This document shows, piece by piece, positions 8,270-16,314 of a stretch of 64,000 bases of DNA (position 1 is the stretch's first letter; every line of letters starts with the position of its first letter). The stretch lies in contig NZ_JAPJDO010000022.1 of NCBI RefSeq assembly GCF_026242045.1, forward strand, positions 1 to 64,000. The letters are read 5' to 3'. Below the pieces are notes generated by a model. That model did not search any database, had not been told where the DNA came from, and saw nothing but the letters and a program-made list of their open reading frames with translations. The stretch comes from Mycobacterium pinniadriaticum. GTDB lineage: Bacteria; Actinomycetota; Actinomycetes; Mycobacteriales; Mycobacteriaceae. The translations under genes and the position numbers were made by a program.

Positions 8270-8983
8270 TCAGGCTCGTGCCGCGCCTGCATCGTCGAGC
8301 GCCGCCAGACACGCCGCGCCCAACACCGACGGGTCGGGACCGAAATCCTCGAGGCTGACCGTCCGCAGCGCCGCGTACGGTGCGGCGGCCACCCATTCCA
8401 CCGCCACCTCCAGCGGATGGATCGGGTCGTCGGCAGCGCCCACCACACCCATCGGCACCGTCAGGCGCTCCAGTTCGCCGATGCTCGGGGCGGCGTAGCC
8501 GGCGGCTTCTTCCATCGCGTCGGGCAGCTCGGGCCACTGGCCCAGCCAACTGCGGGTCAGCTCGTCGGCCAGCCAGGCCGGGCTCGACGCCCGCATCTGA
8601 GCGGTCGTGGCGACCAGGCCGGTGGTGCGCAACTGATGGGCGGTGTGCCGCGCTGACAACGCGGCCGGAGCCGACTGTGGCGCCCCGGTCCACGGCGGCA
8701 GCGCGGCCAGCACCGCCACGGCGCGGCCCGGGTGCGCCACCGCCCACGCCACGGCCACCGCCGCCCCGATGGACACCCCTCCGACCACGACCGGAGCCTG
8801 CCGGGACGCGTCGTCGAGCGCATCCAGGTAGCTGGCGATCAGCCGGCCCGGCTGGGGCGGTGGCGTGGTGACCACCGCACCGACTCCGTGCAGCGGCCCG
8901 GCGAACGCCCGGTAGACGTAATCGTCGTCGGAGCCCGTTCCCGGCAGCAAGACTGTTGTCACGCCGCGAAATGTGATCGTCAT
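8270..8983 (-). CDS. Alpha/beta hydrolase
   Basis: 237-aa single-domain alpha/beta hydrolase equivalent to Rv2695. The oxyanion region (LLPGTGSDD), the nucleophile elbow (GGVSIGAAV), an Asp-containing strand end (GVVGAADDPIHP), and an Asp near LEDFGPDP are visible, although a classical catalytic His is not obvious at the C-terminus. ATG 8983 has AAGGCAGGAT upstream. It converges with the DUF3710 gene. An 18-bp direct repeat (8227-8244 and 8285-8302) spans its stop region. Confidence 0.75.
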   Translation of the reverse strand: MTITFRGVTTVLLPGTGSDDDYVYRAFAGPLHGVGAVVTTPPPQPGRLIASYLDALDDASRQAPVVVGGVSIGAAVAVAWAVAHPGRAVAVLAALPPWTGAPQSAPAALSARHTAHQLRTTGLVATTAQMRASSPAWLADELTRSWLGQWPELPDAMEEAAGYAAPSIGELERLTVPMGVVGAADDPIHPLEVAVEWVAAAPYAALRTVSLEDFGPDPSVLGAACLAALDDAGAARA

Positions 8984-9028
8984 CTCATGATCCTGCCTTG
9001 TGATGGATTAGCAACAGCCGTCCCGGGT

Positions 9029-9042
9029 ATGCCACATGGCAT
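9029..9042. promoter_or_regulatory. Palindrome between divergent genes
   Basis: ATGCCA-CA-TGGCAT, with 6-bp arms, lies midway between the divergent hydrolase and OB-fold genes. It could be an operator. It does not match the mycobacterial LexA or CRP boxes. Confidence 0.3.
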
Positions 9043-9105
9043 TGGGGAACTAACAGGTCTACCGTTGCGTTGGCATTGTGATCCGCTGGAGTATCAGGAG
9101 AGGCC

Positions 9106-9477
9106 ATGGCTACGGCCGAAAGTTTTGTCCGCCGTCTCACCCGTCGGCTGACGGAGGACCCTGAACAGCGGGACGTCGAGGTACTCACCGACGAAGCTGC
9201 GAGCACCGGCGCGCAGCGGGCGATCGATTGCCAGCGTGGCCAGGAGGTCACCATGGTGGGGACCCTGCGCAGTGTGGAGACGAATGCCAAAGGCTGTGCC
9301 GGTGGAGTGCGTGCCGAGCTGTTCGACGGCACCGACACCGTGACCCTGGTGTGGCTGGGACAGCGCCGCATCCCCGGGATCGAATCGGGTCGTACCCTGC
9401 GCGTACACGGCCGGTTGGGAACATTGGAGAACGGCACCAAGGCGATCTACAACCCGCACTACGAGATCCAGACTTGA
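9106..9477 (+). CDS. OB-fold nucleic-acid-binding domain protein
   Basis: 123-aa protein equivalent to Rv2694c. After a helical N-terminal third, residues about 45-120 match the tRNA_anti-like OB fold (GQEVTMVGTLRSVE ... TDTVTLVWLGQRRIPGI ... LRVHGRLG). It probably binds single-stranded nucleic acid, but partner and process are unknown. AGGAGAGG lies just before ATG 9106. The last codon overlaps the TTG start of the DUF3159 gene. Confidence 0.82.
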   Translation: MATAESFVRRLTRRLTEDPEQRDVEVLTDEAASTGAQRAIDCQRGQEVTMVGTLRSVETNAKGCAGGVRAELFDGTDTVTLVWLGQRRIPGIESGRTLRVHGRLGTLENGTKAIYNPHYEIQT

Positions 9478-10178
9478 GCCTTCCAGCCGACAACGAAGAC
9501 ACCGCAAACACCGAAGAGGCGACTCCCGCCGCGAAGTCACCCGCCCAGGCGCTGTTGGCCCAGATGGGTGGCTTCAGCGGGCTGATCTATTCCGCACTGC
9601 CGGTGGCGGTGTTGGTACCGGTGAATACCGCGTGGGGCCTGATGCCGGCCATCGCCGCGGCGCTGGGCGTGGCGGCCCTGATCCTGGTGTGGCGCCTGAT
9701 CCGTCGCGATTCCGTACAGCCGGCGGTGTCGGGATTCATCGGGGTCGGGATCAGCGCCCTTATTGCCTGGTTCGTCGGGGCGTCGAAAGGCTACTTCCTG
9801 CTTGGCATCTGGACGTCGCTGATCTGGGCGTCGGTGTTCGCGCTGTCGGTGCTGATCCGCCGGCCGGTGGTCGGCTATATCTGGAGCTGGGTCAACAGCC
9901 ACGACCGTGCCTGGCGCGGCAGCCGGCGCGCGGTATTGGCCTTCGATGTGGCGACGTTGACCTGGGTGCTGGTGTTCGCGTCACGATTCGTGGTGCAACG
10001 CCACCTCTACGACCTCGACCAGACCGGCTGGCTGGGGGTCGCCCGTATCGCGATGGGCTGGCCGCTGACCGCGGTGGCAGCGCTGGTCACCTACCTGGCG
10101 ATCCGTGTCGCCCAGCGCGCAATTCACGCCGAGCACGCCGAAGGCCGCGACGCGGACGGCGCGACGGCCGGCGACTGA
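9474..10178 (+). CDS. DUF3159 integral membrane protein
   Basis: 234-aa protein equivalent to Rv2693c. After about 30 soluble residues there are five or six hydrophobic helices (for example LIYSALPVAVLVPVNTAWGL and ALGVAALILVWRLI). The family signature near SRRAVLAFDVATLTWVLVF is visible. The TTG at 9474 is chosen because it overlaps the preceding stop (TTGA) and no ATG or GTG is available before the first membrane helix. Function unknown. Confidence 0.75.
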   Translation: MSLPADNEDTANTEEATPAAKSPAQALLAQMGGFSGLIYSALPVAVLVPVNTAWGLMPAIAAALGVAALILVWRLIRRDSVQPAVSGFIGVGISALIAWFVGASKGYFLLGIWTSLIWASVFALSVLIRRPVVGYIWSWVNSHDRAWRGSRRAVLAFDVATLTWVLVFASRFVVQRHLYDLDQTGWLGVARIAMGWPLTAVAALVTYLAIRVAQRAIHAEHAEGRDADGATAGD

Positions 10179-10181
10179 CCG

Positions 10182-10865
10182 CTACCCGGACGAAGCCGTC
10201 AGCACGGTCGTGCGCAGCTCGTCTTCGACCTCGGGGGCCGCGACGAACAGCAGCTCGTCGCCGCCTTCGAGCGGTTCGTCCGCTTCGGGCACGATCACCC
10301 GCGGGCCGCGCAGGATCGTCACCAGCGTGGCATCGCGCGGCAGGACGAGCTTGCGCACTGGGCGCCCACCCCACGGGGTGTCGTCGGGCAGGGTGATCTC
10401 GACGAGGTTGGCATGGCCCTGGCGGAACTGCATCAGCCGCACCAGATCGCCCACCGCGACGGCCTCCTCGACCAGCGAGGCGAGCATCCGCGGGGTGGAC
10501 ACCGCCACATCCACGCCCCACGCGTCGTCGAACAGCCACTCGTTGCGGGGATCGTTGACCCGGGCCACCACCCGCGCCACCGCGAACTCCGTCTTGGCCA
10601 GCAGTGACAGCACCACGTTCGCCTTGTCGTCACCGGTGGCGGCGACGACGACGTCGAATTCCTGCAGGTGCACCGATTCCAGCAGGCTGATCTCGCAGGC
10701 GTCCCCGAGCCGCCAGTGCGCAGCCGGGATGGCGTCGACGTCGAGATGCTCGGCGTTGCGCTCGATGAGCGTCACCTCGTGCTCGTTCTCGAGCAGTTCG
10801 CGGGCGATCGATCGGCCGACCGCACCCGCCCCGGCGATCGCCACCTTGAGCCGTTTTTCGCCCAT
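10182..10865 (-). CDS. ceoC: TrkA-type K+ uptake regulatory subunit CeoC
   Basis: Cytoplasmic RCK subunit, 227 aa, equivalent to Rv2692 and partner of CeoB. The Rossmann N-domain carries GAGAVGRSIARELLENEHEV with the acidic LIER that binds nucleotide, followed by LGDACE and ATGDDKANV. A TrkA_C domain follows (about residues 140-220). ATG 10865 comes four bases after the ceoB stop. In this family two RCK proteins gate a Trk/Ktr channel in response to NAD(H) or ATP. No channel subunit is encoded nearby. Confidence 0.92.
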   Translation of the reverse strand: MGEKRLKVAIAGAGAVGRSIARELLENEHEVTLIERNAEHLDVDAIPAAHWRLGDACEISLLESVHLQEFDVVVAATGDDKANVVLSLLAKTEFAVARVVARVNDPRNEWLFDDAWGVDVAVSTPRMLASLVEEAVAVGDLVRLMQFRQGHANLVEITLPDDTPWGGRPVRKLVLPRDATLVTILRGPRVIVPEADEPLEGGDELLFVAAPEVEDELRTTVLTASSG

Positions 10866-10869
10866 CTCT

Positions 10870-11547
10870 TCAGTGCCCCTCTCCGACGTCCGGGCCGGGC
10901 GGCAGCGCGGCGATGGCCAGCGCCTCCGCGGCACGCCCGGATACCGCCGCGATGTAGACCTGGTCACCGGCCTGAACGACGGTCTTCGGCTCGGGCAGGA
11001 TGCCCGTGCCGAACCGGATGACGAACGCGACCCGCGCCCCGGTGGCGTCCTCGAGGGAGGTGAGCCGGTGACCCACCCAGCCCTCGTGCAGGGTCGCCTC
11101 GGCGACGGCCATCGTGCCGGTCGGATCACGCCACTTGGTGGTCTCGGTGTCGCCGACGAGCGCGTTGAGCAACCGGTCGGCGGTCCAGGGCACGGTGGCC
11201 ACGGTCGGAATGCCGAGGCGCTCGTAGACCGCGGCACGCTTGGCGTCGTAGATGCGCGCGACGACGCGCCGCACCCCGAACGTCTCGCGGGCCACCCGTG
11301 CGGAGATGATGTTCGAGTTGTCGCCGGATGACACCGCGGCGAATGCATCGGTGTTCTGAATCCCAGAGCGCAGCAGCACTTCCCGGTCGAATCCCATGCC
11401 GAGGACCCGCTCGCCGGAGAAGTCGGGCGAGAGCCGGTGGAAGGCCGTCGCGTCCCGATCGATGATCGCCACCTCATGGCCGATCCGGGACAGCGAGTCC
11501 GCCAGCGAAGCGCCGACGCGGCCGCACCCCATCACCACAACCCGCAC
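10870..11547 (-). CDS. ceoB: TrkA-type K+ uptake regulatory subunit CeoB
   Basis: RCK protein of 225 aa equivalent to Rv2691. The nucleotide-binding loop is MGCGRVGASLADSLSRIG with acidic IDRD, then SSGDNSNIISARVARE, and a TrkA_C domain at about residues 135-215. GTG 11547 is chosen because the product then starts directly at the first beta strand (VRVVVMG) and GAGAGGA lies upstream; the longer frame adds unrelated Arg-rich sequence. It is the first gene of the ceoB-ceoC pair and divergent from the APC permease. Confidence 0.92.
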   Translation of the reverse strand: MRVVVMGCGRVGASLADSLSRIGHEVAIIDRDATAFHRLSPDFSGERVLGMGFDREVLLRSGIQNTDAFAAVSSGDNSNIISARVARETFGVRRVVARIYDAKRAAVYERLGIPTVATVPWTADRLLNALVGDTETTKWRDPTGTMAVAEATLHEGWVGHRLTSLEDATGARVAFVIRFGTGILPEPKTVVQAGDQVYIAAVSGRAAEALAIAALPPGPDVGEGH

Positions 11548-11667
11548 CTGGCGTCCTCTCGACTTTGCCGTGCGTCGCCTCGCTGCGAACCGGGGCCGCG
11601 GAGTGGCTGACCGATGCGCGCGGACAACGACCGTACGGGGAACGCTACAGCCAAAGCGCCATGGGCT

Positions 11668-11673
11668 TACTCT
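11668..11673 (+). promoter_or_regulatory. -10 element of the APC permease gene
   Basis: TACTCT, eight bases before GTG 11682, suggesting a leaderless transcript. Confidence 0.45.
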
Positions 11674-11681
11674 TGGCACTC

Positions 11682-13676
11682 GTGTCTAAGCTTTCGACCG
11701 CCGCCCGTCGGCTGGTCCTGGGGCGCCCTTTCCGCAGCGACAAGTTGAGTCACACGCTGCTGCCCAAGCGCATCGCCCTGCCGGTCTTCGCCTCCGATGC
11801 CATGTCCTCGGTGGCCTACGCACCCGAGGAGATCTTCCTGGTGCTCTCCGTGGCCGGGTTGTCGGCGTACGCGATGGCGCCGTGGATCGGGGTGGCCGTC
11901 GCGGTGGTCATGCTCGTGGTGGTGGCTTCCTACCGCCAGAACGTGCACGCCTACCCGTCCGGCGGTGGCGACTACGAGGTGGTGACCACCAACTTGGGCC
12001 CGACGGCGGGCCTGACGGTGGCCAGCGCTCTGCTGGTCGACTACGTCCTGACCGTCGCGGTGTCGATGGCCTCGGCGGCGTCGAACATCGGATCGGCGAT
12101 CCCGTTCGTCGACACCCACAAGGTGTGGTTCGCGGTGGCGGCCATCGTGGTGCTGGCGTCGATGAACCTGCGTGGCATGCGTGAGTCGGGGACCGCGTTC
12201 GCGATTCCCACCTACGCGTTCATGATCGGGATGTACATCATGCTCGGCTGGGGCTTGTTCCAGATCTACGTGCTGGACATCCCGCTGCAGGCAGAATCCG
12301 CCGGTTTCGGGGTACACAACGAACACGGCAAGGTGTTGGGGTTCGCGCTGGTGTTCCTGGTCGCCCGTTCATTCTCCTCGGGCTGTGCGGCGCTGACCGG
12401 CGTGGAGGCGATCAGTAACGGTGTGCCCGCGTTCCGCAAGCCCAAGTCGCGCAATGCGGCGACGACGCTGGCCATGCTGGGCTTCATCGCCATCTCGCTG
12501 TTCATGGGCATCATCCTGCTGGCCAAGGCGACCGGGGTGAAGGTGGCCGACGACCCGCAAAGCCAGCTCATCGGGGCGCCGGACGACTACCAGCAGAAAA
12601 CCCTGGTTGCCCAGCTCGCCGACGCGGTGTTCCACGACTTCCCGGTGGGGCTGTTCCTGATCACCGGGGTCACCGCGCTGATCCTGGTGCTGGCGGCCAA
12701 CACCGCCTTCAACGGATTCCCGGTACTGGGCTCGATCCTGGCCCAGGACCGCTACCTGCCGCGGCAGCTGCACACCCGTGGCGACCGGCTGGCCTTCTCC
12801 AACGGCATCCTGTTCCTGGCGGCGGCCGCGATCGCGTTCGTCGTCGCCTTCCGCGCCGAGGTCACCGCGCTGATCCAGCTCTACATCGTGGGCGTGTTCG
12901 TCTCGTTCACCCTCAGCCAGATCGGCATGGTCCGGCACTGGACACGACACCTGCGCACCGAGACCGACCCGCGCGCCCGCGCGCACATGATGCGCTCGCG
13001 AGTGATCAACACGATCGGCTTCATCGCCACCGGTGCGGTACTGATCGTCGTTCTGGTCACCAAGTTCGTCGCCGGCGCCTGGATCGCCATCCTGGCCATG
13101 ACAAGCCTTTTCATCCTGATGAAGGCGATCCACCGGCACTATGACACCGTGGCCCGCGAACTGGCCGAGCAGGAGGCCGAGGAGGGCGAGGTGGTCCTGC
13201 CCAGCCGCAACCACGCCGTCGTGCTGGTCTCCAAGTTGCACCTGCCGACGCTGCGGGCCCTGGCCTACGCCAGGGCCACCCGCCCCGACGTGCTGGAGGC
13301 CATCACCGTCAACGTCGACGACTCCGAGACCCGCCAGTTGGTGCACAAGTGGGAGGACAGCGACATCACCGTCCCGCTGAAAGTCGTTGCCTCCCCGTAT
13401 CGGGAGGTCACCCGGCCGGTGCTGGACTACGTCAAGCGGATCAGCAACGAAGCCCCCCGCACGGTCGTGACGGTGTTCATCCCCGAATATGTGGTCGGGC
13501 ACTGGTGGGAGCAGGTGCTGCACAACCAGAGCGCGTTGCGGCTGAAGGGCCGGTTGTTGTTCATGCCCAATGTGATGGTGACTTCGGTGCCGTGGCAACT
13601 GACTTCGTCGGAACGGTTGCATGAGTTGCAAACGCAGAATGCGCCCGGCGATGTGCGCAGAGGCTTCCTGGAGTGA
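11682..13676 (+). CDS. APC-superfamily amino acid/K+ permease
   Basis: 664-aa protein equivalent to Rv2690c. About twelve transmembrane helices fill residues 30-480, starting with the APC signature LPVFASDAMSSVAYAPEEI. A cytoplasmic C-terminal domain of about 170 residues follows (EVVLPSRNHAVVLVSKLH...), as in KimA-like APC transporters that move potassium and bind cyclic di-AMP in other bacteria. The ceoB/ceoC genes next door, which encode potassium-transport RCK subunits, are consistent with a potassium role, but this is inference. GTG 11682 matches the N-terminus of the family. Confidence 0.85.
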   Translation: MSKLSTAARRLVLGRPFRSDKLSHTLLPKRIALPVFASDAMSSVAYAPEEIFLVLSVAGLSAYAMAPWIGVAVAVVMLVVVASYRQNVHAYPSGGGDYEVVTTNLGPTAGLTVASALLVDYVLTVAVSMASAASNIGSAIPFVDTHKVWFAVAAIVVLASMNLRGMRESGTAFAIPTYAFMIGMYIMLGWGLFQIYVLDIPLQAESAGFGVHNEHGKVLGFALVFLVARSFSSGCAALTGVEAISNGVPAFRKPKSRNAATTLAMLGFIAISLFMGIILLAKATGVKVADDPQSQLIGAPDDYQQKTLVAQLADAVFHDFPVGLFLITGVTALILVLAANTAFNGFPVLGSILAQDRYLPRQLHTRGDRLAFSNGILFLAAAAIAFVVAFRAEVTALIQLYIVGVFVSFTLSQIGMVRHWTRHLRTETDPRARAHMMRSRVINTIGFIATGAVLIVVLVTKFVAGAWIAILAMTSLFILMKAIHRHYDTVARELAEQEAEEGEVVLPSRNHAVVLVSKLHLPTLRALAYARATRPDVLEAITVNVDDSETRQLVHKWEDSDITVPLKVVASPYREVTRPVLDYVKRISNEAPRTVVTVFIPEYVVGHWWEQVLHNQSALRLKGRLLFMPNVMVTSVPWQLTSSERLHELQTQNAPGDVRRGFLE

Positions 13677-13683
13677 TTCGATA

Positions 13684-14871
13684 GTGGCGCAGGGGGATGC
13701 GGTCGAGCTGGTGCTCACCACCGGTGCGGCCGCCAACGGGGGCAGCTGCGTGGCGCGCCACGAGGGCCGGGTGGTGTTCGTTCGCTATGCGCTGCCCGGC
13801 GAGGTCGTGCGGGTGCGCGTGACCGGCGACCGCGGATCGTATTGGCACGCAGAGGCAATCGACATTCTCGAACCCTCGCCCGACCGGGTGGAGTCGCTGT
13901 GCCCGATCGCCGGTGTCGGTAAGGCCGGCTGCTGTGATCTGGCCTTCGCCGCGCCCGATGCCGCCCGCGTGCTCAAGGGCCAGGTCGTGGCCAACCAGCT
14001 GGCGCGGTTGGGTGACTTCGCCTGGGACGGGGTGGCCGAGCCGGTCGGCGACGGCTCGGCCCGCGGCTGGCGAACTCGGGTTCGGCTGGCGGTGGATGCT
14101 AACGGCCACGCCGGATTTCACCGCTACCACAGTGCCGAGCTGGTCACCGACCTACGCTGCGGGCAACTGCGTGAGGGGTTGCTCGACGGAATGGATGCAG
14201 TGCGCTGGCGCCCCGGTGACCAGGTGCACGTGGTCACCGACGACGACGACACTCGGCACGTGGTCTGCACCAATCGTCAGCAGCGGCGCGGCCACCGCGC
14301 CGAGGGCTCCTACGACGCGGTGCAGCGGGTAGGGAGCCGCGCCTGGCAGGTGCCGGTCACCGGTTTCTGGCAGGCCCACCGCGACGCCGCGACGACTTAC
14401 AGCGCGCTGGTGGCCGGCTGGTCGCAGGACATCGCCGGGGGTACGGCGTGGGACCTGTACGGCGGTGCCGGACTGTTCGCCGCCGTGCTGGCCGACGCGG
14501 TGGGCGAGCATGGCCGGGTACTGACGGTGGACACCTCGCGGCCGGCGTCCGGTGCGGCGCGCGCGGCACTCGCAGATCTGCCCGCTGTCGAGGTGGTCAC
14601 CGATTCGGTGCGCCGGGCGCTGACCGCGCAGCGCGGCGGTGCCGACATCGCCGTGCTCGATCCGCCGCGGTCGGGGGCCGGGCGCGAGATCATCGATCTG
14701 CTCGCCCGGGCCGGCGTACCACGGGTGATTCACATCGGGTGTGAGGCGGCGGCGTTCTCCCGCGACATCGGCTTGTATCGGGGGCACGGCTATGCCGTCG
14801 AGCAGATCCGGGTATTCGATTCGTTCCCACTGACCCACCACATCGAGTGCGTGGCGCTGCTGACGCGGTGA
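13684..14871 (+). CDS. TrmA/RumA-family 5-methyluridine RNA methyltransferase
   Basis: 395-aa SAM-dependent uracil-C5 methyltransferase equivalent to Rv2689c. An N-terminal TRAM domain (about residues 5-60, with NGGSCVARHEGRVVFVRYALPGE) precedes a Cys-containing segment (LCPIAGVGKAGCCDLAF). The C-terminal catalytic domain has motif I (DLYGGAGLFAAVLA), the DPPRSGAG motif, and the nucleophile Cys in HIGCEAAAFSRDI. GTG 13684 starts eight bases after the permease stop, implying cotranscription. Whether it modifies tRNA U54 or rRNA cannot be decided from sequence. Confidence 0.88.
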   Translation: MAQGDAVELVLTTGAAANGGSCVARHEGRVVFVRYALPGEVVRVRVTGDRGSYWHAEAIDILEPSPDRVESLCPIAGVGKAGCCDLAFAAPDAARVLKGQVVANQLARLGDFAWDGVAEPVGDGSARGWRTRVRLAVDANGHAGFHRYHSAELVTDLRCGQLREGLLDGMDAVRWRPGDQVHVVTDDDDTRHVVCTNRQQRRGHRAEGSYDAVQRVGSRAWQVPVTGFWQAHRDAATTYSALVAGWSQDIAGGTAWDLYGGAGLFAAVLADAVGEHGRVLTVDTSRPASGAARAALADLPAVEVVTDSVRRALTAQRGGADIAVLDPPRSGAGREIIDLLARAGVPRVIHIGCEAAAFSRDIGLYRGHGYAVEQIRVFDSFPLTHHIECVALLTR

Positions 14872-14887
14872 AAGTCGCCACCTCGAC

Positions 14888-14893
14888 TAGGCT
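14888..14893 (+). promoter_or_regulatory. Candidate -10 element of nhaA
   Basis: TAGGCT fits TANNNT and would place the transcript start near 14900, directly before the shared leader element at 14904. A -10-like CATGTT lies at the same offset before the matching element at 41201. Confidence 0.4.
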
Positions 14894-14903
14894 GGGGCCA
14901 GGC

Positions 14904-14924
14904 GTGCCGGGAAGTCTGGTCGGC
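14904..14924 (+). promoter_or_regulatory. Shared antiporter leader element, copy 1 (candidate structured RNA)
   Basis: Twenty-one bases with core GCCGGGAAGTCTGGTCGGC are identical to 41201-41221, in front of another Na+/H+ antiporter gene. The element can fold as a short stem (GCCGG with TCGGC) capped by a nine-base loop, and ends 39 bases before the nhaA GTG. If transcription instead starts upstream, CCACCTC (14878-14884) can pair with GAGGTGG (14953-14959) next to the start codon, enclosing the element. Sequence, position and gene type suggest a cation-responsive leader RNA. Confidence 0.6.
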
Positions 14925-14963
14925 GTTGCATTTTCCGTACCCGTTGATGCCTGAGGTGGATTA

Positions 14964-16286
14964 GTGGCCGACCGCAAGCCGTCGCTGCACCGTGCGTTGT
15001 TCGCTCAAGGATCGTGGGCGGAGACCTCGCGGATCACCACGATCCTGCGCAAGGAGACCGTCGGCGGGGCGCTGCTGCTGCTGGCCGCCGCGATTGCCTT
15101 GATCTGGGCCAACTCGCCATGGTCGGCGGCTTACCACAGCCTCACGCAATTCCACGTCGGCACCGATCGGCTGGGCCTGCACCTGGATCTCACGCTGGGC
15201 GGCTGGGCGGCCGACGGGCTGCTGGCGATCTTCTTCTTCGTCGTCGGGCTCGAACTGAAACGGGAGTTCGTCGCCGGCGACCTGCGTGACCCCGGCCGTG
15301 CCGTGCTGCCGATCGCCGCGGCGGTCGGCGGCATGGTCGTTCCGGCTGTGATCTTCGTCGCATTCACCCTTGGCGCCGGTCCCGGCGCCACCGGGGGGTG
15401 GGCCATCCCGACGGCCACCGACATCGCGTTCGCGGTGGCGGTGCTGGCCGTCATCTCCACCCACCTGCCGTCGGCGCTGAGGACGTTCCTGCTGACCCTG
15501 GCGGTGGTGGACGACCTGCTCGCCATCTTCGTGATCGCGGTGTTCTACACCGACAAGATCAAGATCGTCCCACTTCTGCTGGCGCTGATCCCGCTGGCGC
15601 TGTTCGCGGTCCTGGTCCAGCGGCGGATCCAGACGTGGTGGCTGCTCGTCCCGCTGGCGCTGCTCACCTGGGCGTTTGTCCACGAGTCCGGGGTTCACGC
15701 CACCGTCGCGGGGGTCCTGCTCGGATTCACGGTCCCGGTGCTGCGCAGTGCGGCGGCTGGCGGCCCGGATGCCGGACCGGGGCTGGCCGAGCACTTCGAG
15801 CACGTCATGCGTCCGGTGTCGGCGGGGTTCGCGGTGCCGGTGTTCGCCTTCTTCGCCGCCGGTGTGACCTTCGGTGGCTACACCGGATTGGTGAGTGCGC
15901 TCACCGACCCGATCGCCCTGGGAATCGTCGCCGGTCTGGTGGTGGGCAAGACGCTGGGGGTGTTCGTCACCACCTGGCTGCTGGCCGCCGCGACCCGCGC
16001 GAGCCTCGATTCGGCCCTGCGCTGGATCGACGTGTTCGGCATGTCGCTACTGGCCGGCGTCGGGTTCACGGTGTCGCTGCTGATCGGCGAATTGGCCTAC
16101 GAACCGAGCTCAGCTCGCGACGATGTGGTCAAAGTGGCGGTACTCGCGGGCAGTTTGCTGGCCGCGGCCCTGGCGGCGATCGTGCTGCGGCTGCGCAACC
16201 GGCAGTACCGGTTGTTGTGGGAGATGGAAACCCGGGATCGCGATCGCGACGGTGTGCCCGACATCTACGAGTCTCATCAGGACTGA
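14964..16286 (+). CDS. nhaA: Na+/H+ antiporter NhaA
   Basis: 440-aa secondary transporter with about twelve transmembrane helices, exchanging external H+ for internal Na+ or Li+. Family marks include GLLAIFFFVVGLELKREFV, the unwound-helix segment AIPTATDIAFAVAVL, and the paired Asp of the ion site in LTLAVVDDLLAI. The hydrophilic tail (ETRDRDRDGVPDIYESHQD) resembles a calcium-binding repeat. GTG 14964 follows the shared leader. The gene is absent from this position in M. tuberculosis and interrupts otherwise conserved synteny. Confidence 0.95.
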   Translation: MADRKPSLHRALFAQGSWAETSRITTILRKETVGGALLLLAAAIALIWANSPWSAAYHSLTQFHVGTDRLGLHLDLTLGGWAADGLLAIFFFVVGLELKREFVAGDLRDPGRAVLPIAAAVGGMVVPAVIFVAFTLGAGPGATGGWAIPTATDIAFAVAVLAVISTHLPSALRTFLLTLAVVDDLLAIFVIAVFYTDKIKIVPLLLALIPLALFAVLVQRRIQTWWLLVPLALLTWAFVHESGVHATVAGVLLGFTVPVLRSAAAGGPDAGPGLAEHFEHVMRPVSAGFAVPVFAFFAAGVTFGGYTGLVSALTDPIALGIVAGLVVGKTLGVFVTTWLLAAATRASLDSALRWIDVFGMSLLAGVGFTVSLLIGELAYEPSSARDDVVKVAVLAGSLLAAALAAIVLRLRNRQYRLLWEMETRDRDRDGVPDIYESHQD

Positions 16287-16302
16287 TCCGCGCGCGGGTG
16301 CG

Positions 16303-16308
16303 TAGACT
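16303..16308 (+). promoter_or_regulatory. -10 element of leaderless dxs promoter
   Basis: TAGACT, six bases before ATG 16315, with no ribosome binding site in the gap. Confidence 0.5.
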
Positions 16309-16314
16309 GGCCAG

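Noticed and set aside
9029..9042. LexA/SOS box
   Set aside because: Palindromic but does not match TCGAAC-N4-GTTCGA.
11565..11681. Longer N-terminus for the APC permease
   Set aside because: The extra 39 residues are not conserved and the TACTCT hexamer lies inside them.
12369..13736. 455-codon open frame on the minus strand
   Set aside because: Antisense shadow of the APC permease; His/Gln/Arg-rich composition typical of shadows.
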